Assembly: GCA_018296165.2 (NCBI GenBank)
Contig: JACKQL020000028.1
Location: 372,001-436,000, forward strand
Source: Termitomyces sp. T153
Taxonomy: Eukaryota > Basidiomycota > Agaricomycetes > Agaricales > Lyophyllaceae
Reading direction: 5' to 3'
Length of the DNA: 64,000 bases
Below the pieces are notes generated by a model. It was not told the origin of the DNA and did not search any database. It worked only from the letters and a program-made list of their open reading frames with translations. Below are positions 42,684 to 53,034 of this stretch, in pieces; the first letter of the stretch is position 1; each line of letters opens with the position of its first letter. The position numbers were made by a program, and so were the translations under genes.

Positions 42684-43865
42684 CTATTGGACCATGCTCC
42701 ACTGATGCCCCAATTTTGGGCAATTCTCTATGTAGCTCTTATCAGACTTTGTCATAAATCTGAGCTGTGTCCTCGATCTTTCAAACTGGAAGCAGTGACC
42801 AACAAGGGAGACGATGCTCTGTGGCGTGGCAATTTTGGGGATGTCTTTCAAGCTCGGTACAATGGAAGCCTCGTATGTCTGAAATCTGTCAAGGTATATC
42901 AAGAACAGGACAGTCCAGAAGCTTTCAACGAGAGGAGAAAAAACACTTACAAGGTATGCTGTATTCACTTACCATTTTTTCCCCCTACCATCCCTTCTGT
43001 CAGGCATTTTCTTGTGAAGCTGTTGTATGGAGCCAGTTGTCGCATGTAAATGTTCTTCTGTTCTACGGAATCTATTTTTTCTGGCAACACATTGTGCCTC
43101 GTCTTGCCTCTGATGCCAAATGGGACCATCCATGACTTTTTGGAGGACAAGCCCACAGCCAATCGACCCCATCTGGTAAGTTGCCTGCTATGTTATTTTC
43201 GCAATTCAAACTTTGAATTTGTTTTTATCAGATTCATGGTGTTGCCTCTGGGATGGAATACCTTCACCAAAATGGCGTCGTTCATGGAGACTTAAAGTGT
43301 GGGAACGTTCTCGTCGCAGAGCCCAAGCAAGCACTTCTCACAGATTTTGGTTTTTCTTATGTTACGGATATGATTGTCAGTCGCTTTGGAGGTCCAGCAT
43401 TCTCATCCGATCAAGCTACTGGTGGAACGCGTTCCTTTTTAGCACCAGAACAAATTCAGGATCCCACAAGGAGGAGAGATGAAGCAAGTGATGTATTCGC
43501 CTTTGGGATGCTTTGCTATGAAGTAGTACAAGGGATCTACATTCTAGAAAGACGCTAACCACTCCAGATAGATGTTTCTCTTCCCACAGTCAATCGAGTC
43601 TATTCCAAATATCGCCCATTTATTCCAACTCCCTGAGCACCCGGATATCAATGTGACATGCGGGTTGACTGACAATATGTGGGCACTCATGAAGAGGTGT
43701 TCATCTCTGAAGCCAGAGAGTCGTCCAAAGGTGAAAGAGATCAAGCAAGGATTGCCGTTGAGCTCCAGAAGGGACCGTATTCTAAACAGAAGGATACAGC
43801 CTGCCTTTGAACAGGTCAATGATACTACGATCAAAAAAGCCTACAAACATCTACATGCACTCTGA
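42684..43865 (+). pseudogene. TKL-like kinase pseudogene (copy 3), 5' truncated
   Basis: Exons 2-5 of the family are at 42,684-42,953, 43,004-43,175, 43,232-43,522 and 43,572-43,865, with the same intron positions as the gene at 12,625. Intron 1 sequence is recognisable back to about 42,638 and exon 1 is missing; copia LTR sequence lies there instead. Present are NFGDVFQARY, HGDLKCGNVLV, DFGFSYV and LAPEQ. One extra T in a T6 run near 43,075 shifts exon 3. Loss of exon 1 and the shift mean it is probably dead, although exons 4-5 are intact. Divergence from copy 2 is low, so the duplication is fairly recent. Confidence 0.85.
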
Positions 43866-44333
43866 ATAGTCAAGTGCCCAGCACTCATTGATCATCCCTT
43901 AGTTATCTGTCAGACTTCCATATGTTGTTCGACCTATGGCTTGCATCATTCCGAAACAACTTTTATGCTGGATGTGTTTCTTAGTTATGTTCTCTTGTCT
44001 CCGAGATCCGAGTATTTGTCAAGCTTGAAGTTGTTTAGTGATATCAAAGAGAAGAAGCCACAACTAGGATATACAATTTATGGGAACGTAATCCAGTAGT
44101 AAATGGCAAACGCTAGTCACCTGAAGTAGGCTTCAACTCAATGATGTTTATTATCAAATGAGACTAGGAGAAGTGACCAATGCGCACACTTGGTCGTATG
44201 ATGCAGAATGACTTGTTCCAGCGGAAGCTGATCAGTAAACAAGATGTGGTGTTAGGATGTTAATAAATATTTATTTAGTGTTTTTAGTTCTCACAACACG
44301 TCATAACGCGTATAATTCTTCTCTGCTGCCTAA
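43866..44333. other. Kinase 3' flank with empty insertion site
   Basis: This is parallel to 14,152-14,330 plus 15,203-15,497. At 44,030-44,056 it reads through TTTAGTGATATCAAAGAGAA without the LTR-like insertion found at 14,331-15,198. No gene. Confidence 0.75.
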
Positions 44334-44696
44334 ATGGACCCTCCAAAAGCTACCCATCATATGTGCGCCAAATGTCGACTTACATTGCCGATTGACACGT
44401 CAAATTTTACTTGTTTAAAACAGCAGTCGTTGTCTGACAAAAAGAGACGGCACGTAAATAAAGAAAATGCAGGATCTGACCAGGGTAAGAATTCCATGGA
44501 TCTCTTGTCCGATCTTCCTGTTGTAGACTTGGACCCCTTGTTACATCCGATTGAAATTCTTTCTGAGGCCGAGGACATCATTACTCTCGAAGCTTGCACG
44601 TTGGATGAGTATAGGAAACAGATCTCGAAGAAAATGAAGCTTTTGGAGAGGCAGCACATATTCTTCGCAGTCATTCAAAGACGAGATTTTGGATGA
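44334..44696 (+). CDS. Small unknown protein (MDPPK family), CXXC
   Basis: A 120-residue frame. The N-terminus has a CXXC pair (HHMCAKCRLTLP), the middle is basic (KKRRHVNKENAG), and the C-terminal half is acidic then helical (LDEYRKQISKKMKLLERQ). A truncated homologue starts at 15,498 at the same distance from kinase copy 2, so the gene is part of the duplicated unit kinase + small gene. It may be the first exon of a longer gene. The family is not recognised. Confidence 0.45.
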   Translation: MDPPKATHHMCAKCRLTLPIDTSNFTCLKQQSLSDKKRRHVNKENAGSDQGKNSMDLLSDLPVVDLDPLLHPIEILSEAEDIITLEACTLDEYRKQISKKMKLLERQHIFFAVIQRRDFG

Positions 44697-45114
44697 AGGC
44701 CCTGAGTGATGGCAAGTTCGGTCTACAGCGGGAAATACCATAAATTGAACATTTGGATATATTTCTGGCAATCTCCGAAAGTCACTTGCCTGCAAAGCAT
44801 TTGCTGGGGTGAACAGCTTCTAATATGGGCCGAGGAGAATGTTGCCAATAGCAAATATCTTGACACGTGTACCACTTGGTAATAACTTCCTCATGTCAAA
44901 TAGAACTGAGACAACTGGACCAAGAGGTGCTGATCCATCGTCCAGTAATGGATGTTGTACAAACTTATTCAAAGCACAAACCCTTCCTACTAATTTTCTT
45001 CATGCACAAACAAGACCCTATTCCAAAGATGAGGATTAGGACAAGATTGTCCTGTCATTTTCTGGCACCAATCTCTCATTTATAGATGTCCCTCACGCAC
45101 GAAACTTGGGTTTA
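44697..45114. other. Intergenic, no clear gene
   Basis: CpG-containing DNA between the small gene and kinase copy 4. Two overlapping frames of about 70 codons start at 44,839 and 44,867. They have no features and are not called. Confidence 0.4.
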
Positions 45115-47432
45115 GGCATCGGTAACAAAATCATAGATATCTGCGCGTTGCTTGCTGGTATCCTTTTGACACAAGAAAAGTATACTAAGTTTTTGAGCTA
45201 TCGCGGTGATGTAGCTCAAGATGTGCTTGATCTCCTTCAGAAGGTGTGCGATGCAAGCCCGATTTGTTTGAGCATCCCGTAAAATTCATTGTCTAGCTAT
45301 TAGATCATGCTCCCCTTGAACGTCAATTTCACATGGTCATTACAGTGGCTCTTGTTCGATTGAGTAGAAAATCAGAATTACATCCCCGTCATTTCACTGT
45401 TGAAGGGATCATCGAAAAGTAAGAGTATCCACAGTCGGCTGGGAATTTTGGTGATGTCTATCAAGCCTATCACAATGGACAGCCTACATGCTTGAAGATA
45501 TGCAGATTATACCAGTATTCTGATCAATTTCTACTTTCCAAGGTATGTAGAAATTCACTCATCTTGAATTTATATTTGATATTTATCAAATACACACAGA
45601 CTTTCTATCGTGAAGTTGTAATTTGGGGTCAGCTCTTCTATCCTAATGTCCTCCCATTTTATGGTATCCATCATCTTGGCAATTTCTGGAACAGCTTGTG
45701 CCTCATATCGCCCTGAATATTGAGCGGAAACGTCAGGGACTTTCTATCTGAAAAGCCACACATTGATCAAATACCTCTGGTACAGGATTACTGCTTCGCT
45801 TTGTCTTTTACTCTACGATGACATCATATCTTACCCAGATCTGCAATGTTACTGGAGGAATGGAGTATCTTCACATGAACGGAGTCATCCATGGTGACTT
45901 AAAGAATACAAACATACTTGTTACGAACTTTGAACGAGCCTGTCTTATGGATTTCAGGCTCTTGTATATTTCCGATGATGCAAAATCAAAGTTTTAACAG
46001 TGGTGCAAAGTTTACAAAACTTGGCCAAATGTGTCAGACTTAGATTTTGCAAGAGTTTGGGGTTCTTTATCACTAGTTCTTACTGTACAAGTAGACAAGA
46101 TAATAGATTCATTGATTTTCTTTACTAGCTTGAGATGGTTCTCAAAACAAGCAAAGGGGCACAAATAGTATATTAACTAATGATCCTGAAGTAGAGCTCA
46201 TGAGCCTGGGAAATCCACTCCCTGGGGACTTCTGAGCCATGGCAAGTACTTTCTTGCCCAAGAGTCCCACAAATCTTCCTCCATTTATACCCTCCTCAGC
46301 ATGCATGGACCTCCTTGGCAATGGCATGATTATATGCCTTATCAATGCATATGCAGGACACCAATGGCTTCCTGGAGTGCTGGTGCATGCTTGGTGCAGT
46401 CTTGACTGGTTGAGGGTATAGAGTTTAGCCAGCCTTGGCTAAGCCTCTCCCTGGTTTGCTTCTTCTCTGCTGTTGGCAGCTAGGGGCTCCTCATGATGCC
46501 TTTGGTTGACCTTTGTGTGGTGGCAGCTTGCTTGATATGGTGCATGGAAAGGTTTTCTTTTTCTCTTTTTGCAAACAACAAAATGATCTTATCTGCAGAA
46601 GGTTTGATAGATGATCACAGATCATTGATCTGTGATCACTCTGAGTGGTGTGCAGCCTGGGCAGCTATCAGCATACCACATCATGCCTTGATGCATGACC
46701 TGGCTTTCTATCCAACATTGTTGTGCAGGGTTTTCACTGAGCTGGCTACAGGTTGCAGGGGATGTATTTGGGATCTGGGTAAGCTCCTCACCTACAGTTT
46801 TTAGCATCCTTTTTAGCTTACAGGTTTCAGTTCAAGGATTTCTAGATCTTTTGTTTTCTCCCTTTTTACTGGCTGATTGAGGCAGCCATATCATCAACAA
46901 CACTGCCCTTATGGATCATGCCCTCTCATCCAATTCTGATCCTTCTAGAGCAAGCTTCAAAGCTCCAGAGCTCATTGATTTGGATGCTGAGTATGATGAA
47001 AAAATGTAGGCAAGTGATGTGTATGCTTTTGGGATGGTCTGTTTTGAGGTACAGCAATTTATAATGCAAGTTGAGATTCTAACAACTATGCAAAAATAGA
47101 TTTTGACTGGAGAGCAATCCTTTGGCAACTCTGGTCCCATGCTTGTCTATCAAAAGTTTGTAAGAGGCAAAGGTCCTAGCCAACCAACTGATGTAAAGTG
47201 CCTGGAATTTGGTTTGACCAATGATCTCTGGGCATTAATGAAGAAATGTTAGTCATTTTTTTGTCAAGATTGGGCAAGTGCTACCCACATCACAGAATGT
47301 TTGCCAGATGTAGAAGAGTGCCCAACCAATCAATGGACACATTTCCAATGACCTGACTTCAATATGACCAGTGGACATGCAGATGAAATGATTGTGAAGG
47401 CATTCCCACACCTGCAAAGGCTCCTTATGTAA
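45115..47432 (+). pseudogene. TKL-like kinase pseudogene (copy 4), split by LTR-like insertion
   Basis: The order of family segments is complete: exon 1 end (YTKFLSYRGDVAQDVLDLLQK) at about 45,180-45,243; exon 2 (LLDHAPLE..., GNFGDVYQAYH) to 45,540 with a TAA after IIEK; exon 3 (EVVIWGQL) to about 45,785 with a TGA after LISP; exon 4 (HGDLKNTNILV, MDF where DFG should be) up to 45,975. After the insertion at 45,976-46,893 it resumes with FKAPELIDLD, ASDVYAFGMVCFEV (46,930-47,048), GLTNDLWALMKKC and a C-terminal MIVKAFPHLQRLL ending at TAA 47,430-47,432. Several stops and the DFG loss make it dead. The part left of the insertion has 22 CpG in about 855 bp; the part right of it has none in 539 bp. 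Confidence 0.85.
45976..46893. mobile_element. LTR-like insertion, second copy
   Basis: It starts TGATGCAAAATC and ends CCATATCA, parallel to 14,331-15,198 (TGATGCGAAATC...GTGTATCA), and interrupts exon 4 of kinase copy 4. The flanks CCGA (45,972-45,975) and TCAA (46,894-46,897) could be a decayed 4-bp duplication differing by two transitions. It contains no CpG at all, while the sister copy has 16 in its first half. Confidence 0.72.
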
Positions 47433-48640
47433 AAAGAAAAACAATTTGATCTTTTTTGTAAGCCCACTGGTATTTCTAAGTCAGTCATTGTATATGATGG
47501 ACTGGCATTTTCCCCAGTCAACTGGTGAAAAACTGGAACAAGCTAGGTTTGGAAACACAGTCAAAACTCAAAGAGGAGGTATGTAACTTCAAGTAGACCT
47601 CAGTACTTCAAACATTGTGTAAGGACATGGTTGTAGACAGCCTGAATTTGAGTAGCATTATCTATATTTTGAGGTGGCTTCATGATTGTTTTACTGATAC
47701 CAGCAGTAACATGGAAGATAGGCCAAAAAGCCTCTCAGCAGTTTCTAGCAAGAATATATAAGACAGTTTCTTGAGCTGTCACACAAGCAGCATCATATCA
47801 GAATCAGAAAATGGACAGGGTCAATTTTGGGATGCCACACCTCTTTGCCTACCATACAGAGTGCTAGACAAGGTATTTTTTTCAACTTTCAGCAGATATG
47901 TCTGACAATAATATTGCAATTTCCTGTCTTTCTCATATTACTCAGATTAGCAATCCTGTCATTACCTTTCCAGCCCAGCATTATCTGGCATATCATGACA
48001 TAGAGAGAACATAGTGGAGAGCCTAACATAGAGAGAAAGGAGAAGGCTGGATTGAGGTCCATTCTGGGCCTTGGTATTACAGGAATTGGAATGTGAGAGA
48101 ATGATTGAGTAGTCCACATAGATTTGGAGAAAGGAAGTGATTTGGTCAAGAAATATAAAGGTGTACATATACCACATAATAAGGAGGAAATAGTTTTGCA
48201 TTAGAGCTGTACAGGAAGAGGGCTAGGACAGATAAAGGTGGATTAAGAATCCTGTAATTCAGGGAGCTGTCAAAGTTATAAAAATTTCTGGAAACAGATC
48301 TTAGTAACATTTATCTGATCCAGTAGTATCATATCAAGATGACCAATCAATGGATACAAATGATTAAAAGGTTGTGAAGTAAATTGCAGAGTCCTTTTAT
48401 TGGATTCATTGCACCCAGTTTTTGTGTGTCCAGGGGCCCCACTTTGAAGAATCATTACATGATTGGAGGACATACCCTACAAGACTATGGTTACCTGTGA
48501 TGTATAAGAGACCAGGACACTCCTTATTGTTGAACCACCATCATCCCTTTTGGGGTCCTGGCTGTTCATAAGATCTAGATAGCATATGAAACTTCTCCTG
48601 TGCTCTGAGACTCTCAACATCCTCTAGCACACCCCTGCAC
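47433..48640. other. CpG-free intergenic DNA, no gene seen
   Basis: No reading frame with recognisable similarity. It is AT-rich, CpG-free and probably old repeat DNA. No end structures were found. Confidence 0.45.
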
Positions 48641-51600
48641 TACCTTTCTACCTACCTCCTTTCTCTTCCCCCAGTACAACAATGACTCCATCAATGAGGT
48701 TGCCATCCAGGCCCCCTCTTGTATGACTGCACCAAGCTTGTCAACATCCTAGAAACTGCTGCACTCATGCCTAAGCAATTAGAGCTAAAGAATGCAGCAC
48801 TAGTGGTAGCATCTCTCCTAGATGCCAGTATTACAGATCATGTTTCTGACACTTTAGCTGAGGCAGTTGCAGCTCAAATTAAACTGTCGGTTGTCTTGAG
48901 GGACTTGTGGGGAAAATCAGCTTCACAGCCAATTTCCTTGCTGCCAATGATGACAAGCAGGCTGAGACCACCCTGATGCTCAAAGCAATGTCAGAAACTC
49001 TGGGGGATTTCTGCCTTGCTGGGTGCTCTGGCACTCAATCTTGCAAGCTCCTCCCCTCCCCCACTTCCACCACTCTGAGTACTTGGGCCTCAACTGCTAA
49101 GGATGCCCCCAAAGACCCAGCCCCCTCCAATCCTGCCAGATGCCTCTCATTTCATGACTTGTCACCAGAGGAGGTCACACTGGACCCAATGGCTGGAGAG
49201 CATAGATGCTTGACAGATCTACATTGCAAACATATATGCAGTGCATGAGCCTACTGACTTTGCCTGCAACAAGGTCCCAGACCTTGAGACTGAGGTGAAC
49301 AGTGCCTCCAAAGTTGCATCCACAAACAAGGATAAGGCCACTGCACTAGCTGAGTCCTTCTTTCCTCCCCCTCCCCCTTCCTCTGCTATCCCCCCCTCTG
49401 CATATCTATATCCTCTCCCCAACATTTCTGCCTTCTAGAATGCATCAGTGCTACTATTCCAGGTCTGCCACTGTTTAAGGCCCTCCTTCATTGCAGAAAA
49501 GCATGATATGCTGCTCCCAGGCCAGTTTGGCAGACACCCTGGCCACAACACCTCAGATGCAATGCACCTTGTTATGTACAAGATCAAGGATGCATAGCTT
49601 ACTGGAAGAGTTGTGATGGCCCTTTTCCTTAATGTCCAAGGCATGTTCCCCAACACTGTGCCATGAATGACTGATTCACAATATGAGGGAATGAGGAGTT
49701 CCTTCATGCTTCAATTGTCTGACAGAGCATATGCTTTCAAACCACCAAATATGCCTTAAGTTTGACAACTTTTGTTTGGACTGGTTCAGTGTCCTGAATT
49801 GCACTACTCAGGTGTGCCTGCTGTTCATGCTTTTATATGCCTTTTACAATGCCCCCCTGATCATAATTGCTTTTCCACACAGCAGAAACAAGTCCTCTAT
49901 TGGATTTGTTGATGACACCATGCTCCTAATAGTGGCCAAGTCTCTAACAGAGACCCATGCCATAATAAAGGATATTATGGAGTGCACTCAAGGCAGCTTC
50001 ATATAGTCAATTATGCACAACTCACCATTTGAACTCACTAAGCTAGCACTTATGAACTTCCCATGCTTGTACCACAATGCAATTCCTCCAGACCTCTCAC
50101 TCACCTGGATCAACCTGAACAGCTCAATCACACCTCAGACAGTCAAAACTAATCTCACTTACAAATACCTTGGCATTGTATTTGACTCCAAGCTGTGATG
50201 GTCCACCCACACCCAGGAAGTCTCTGCAAGCACAGTTTGGTGGTCACATCAGATCTCAAGGCTCTCCAAGGTTTCTGAGGAAATGCCCCCCTACCATGTC
50301 CAACAGCTCTACAACACAGTTGCAGTACCTGCCTTACCTATGCAGCTGACATATGGTTTGCTGGAGTGAGCAAAGCCATGGCTGGGAAGTGGAAGACAGG
50401 TTTAGTCGCAGCCATGAAAAAGCTTTGCCCAGCCCAATGGTGAGCAGCTAAGCTAGTGATGGGGACACTGAGCACTACAGCAGGTGATGTTCTGGACATC
50501 CACTGTAACTTCTGCCCTATAGATATTTTATTCTGCAAAGTTGTGTCCCAAGCTGTTGTAAGTCTTCCTTCCCTCCTCCCATCCCACCCCCTCCATGGCT
50601 CTGTCTAGCAAGCAGCAAGATGCTTTGTGCAACAACACCATTTGCCACTGCATAATCTCTTTCACTTTATAGGTCTAGATCCCACCACCATCAAAATGGT
50701 ACATGCCTTCTATCAGGGCCCCAGCTATGCCCCTACATTCTTCACCCATATCCTGGAGTCCAAAGAACTTGCCCTCTCTACTATCATGCAAACTCATAAA
50801 CAAGCAAAAACCTCCATCTACTGCAATGGTTCAGACTGCAATGGTTCAGACTTCAAAGATGGTATAGGCACTTCCACTGCCCTATTTATAGACAGCAAGG
50901 AAGTAACTTCCCTGAAGTACCATCTTGGCTCAGATGCTGAGCACAGTCTACAAAGCAGAGGTAGTAGGGTTCATTCTGGGTATCCACCTCTTCAGCAACA
51001 TCAACACTTGACTTTCAGTCCCAGTCATTATAAGCAGCAATCCAAGCCTTGAAAAACCAGCACCTCTGCCCTGGCCATTACCTCCTTGATGAGATACACT
51101 CTGCAGCTAAAGACCTACACCAGAAGCAGGACTGAATACTCCATGCATCTCAGAGACATGCTGCATGCCATGCAGGCAAAAGGTGGAAAGCCTGCTTCCA
51201 GGGCACTGTCATGCTCCAGATCCACTGGTCATTTGGCCATGTCAACTTTGGTCCTAACAAACATGCAAATTCACTTGCCAAGGAAGAAGCACAAGTATCA
51301 TTGAGCCCTCCCCCAGTACTTGTGCTCCATCTCCCTCTCCCACAGCATCTCAGCCCTCTGACAAACAGCTTTTCAGAAGATTGAATCTACCTGGAAGACC
51401 CACTGGAAGAAATCTTCATGCTACCAGCTCATTCATAAGGTCAACAAATCACTTCCCTCCAAGGCCTACATGCACTTAGTGGCCTTCATCAACCATCAGA
51501 GATCAGTGTTCCTGATGCAATTATGCACCAGTCACTTCCCACTCCACCAGCACCTATTCTGCATCTGCAAAGCTGAGTCCCCAACATGCTCTCATTGCCA

Positions 51601-51950
51601 GAGCCTTGTTGTCAAAACAGTACTCCACTACCTGTTTGAATGCTCCCAGTATCAATATGAATGCTTTGTGCATTTCACCTACCCACTAAATCACAAAGCT
51701 GAGTCCATATCACACATCCTGTCTACCTGTGATGCCTGAAAACATCTATTCAGAGATATAGATGCCAGCAAACACTTTAAAATCACTATTGACTCCACCC
51801 CCCATCTGCTAGCTCACCTACATGTGATACAACCACTGCTCACCATGCCCTGTTGATATGACACCAAGTTGCCCTGAATGGCCCACTCTCAAACTTATAA
51901 AATAGAATCTTAATCTTTATTATTTCTTTATTATTTCTCATCTAATAATG
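48641..51950 (+). pseudogene. Non-LTR retrotransposon (Tad/jockey-like LINE), decayed
   Basis: Segments of an ORF2-type protein lie in order. First comes a possible ORF1 or leader piece at 48,719-49,430. The reverse transcriptase follows: FLNVQGMFPNTVP near 49,622-49,665, and the catalytic FVDDTMLLIVAKS at about 49,905-49,945. Then TYKYLGIVFDSKL at 50,160-50,198, an RNase H-like stretch with IYCNGSD and YHLGSDAEH at 50,815-50,950, and a C-terminal CX2C...HX4C finger (CSHCQSLVVKTVLHYLFEC) near 51,590-51,650. An A/T-rich tail follows to 51,950. Frames and stops change often, so it is defunct. Such LINEs copy themselves by target-primed reverse transcription. Confidence 0.82.
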
Positions 51951-51967
51951 GCACCAGGCCAACTAAC

Positions 51968-53029
51968 TGTCATGACCCACTCCCTAGACCCCTGACATTT
52001 TTCCCAGTCCTTTCCAATGCCCTGCCAAACTCGCCCAACCCTCTCTTAGCCTCCAGGCCCACTCTGAATAACTCTGACACTTTTCCAGCAAACCCTGACA
52101 GCCCCCTGACCAACTCTGATGCCTTCTCTGCAGCCATCAACACTTCTTCTGAGCCCCCAAAACCCTCCCTCACTGTTCCTGATCCTGACTCACTATCCTG
52201 GTTTGCCCAACCTGCTCTGGAGTATTATAACAACTCCAGAGCAGCCCACATCCCCAAATGATCCCATCAGAATATCACTGCAGCCCATCCCTTGATTGTA
52301 CCTGACACCCATCAACTCTGCACAGCTCCATCAAGCCCCACCGCCATGCCTGCTGTTCTCCAGAGCTGTTCAGTAGTCAGTATATGAGTCACAGAGTAGC
52401 TCCTCATACTCTAGTCTTGATATTACTTGCATTTACTGGTTTCCTGTATCTTGTATTTTGTTCCGTCTCTATTTCTATTTTTAGTCTTGAATCTATCTTT
52501 TTCTCTGTCTCATCTTGCCTCATCTCCATCTCATCTTGCCTCATCTCCATCTTATCTTGCCTTGTCTCTGTCTTATTTTGATTGTCTCCTTTTCCTTTAT
52601 TTTCCTAAGTTTTTTCCATCTCCAATGACCATACAAACTCCATGCATGTGCTACAACCCCCAAAACATTCTTATGACAACTCCAGACCTTGCTCTCCACT
52701 CAGCCCCAAACTCACCAAGTCTTACTTGATCCCCTTATCAGACTCTGGCTCTGCCCCTGACCCTAGCAAAGCCCCCATCTACCCCACAGTCTATTTATAT
52801 GCCTACAAACTTGTCCCTGATGCCCAGCCAAGCCCAATGTTAATATACTTGGTCTTAGACTTCCCCAGACCACTCCAGACTTGCTTGGACTGCTTCCCAT
52901 AGCTTTCCCTCACAAGTCTCACCCCTCCATGCCACCTCTGGAGTGCTAGGTTATCAGTGCAGGACATTGTGTCCACCTAGTAAGGATTCACCAGTTTAGC
53001 TGAGCCCCCATCATCAGTGGAACCTGACA
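51968..53029 (+). mobile_element. Solo gypsy LTR, CpG-decayed, TSD CTAAC
   Basis: The LTR reads TGTCATGACC...GAACCTGACA, 1,062 bp, with perfect CTAAC at 51,963-51,967 and 53,030-53,034. The core is TATATGAG at 52,381-52,388, 24 nt, then AGTCTTGATATT at 52,413-52,424. It belongs to the family of the CpG-rich copies but has practically no CpG left. Confidence 0.95.
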
Positions 53030-53034
53030 CTAAC

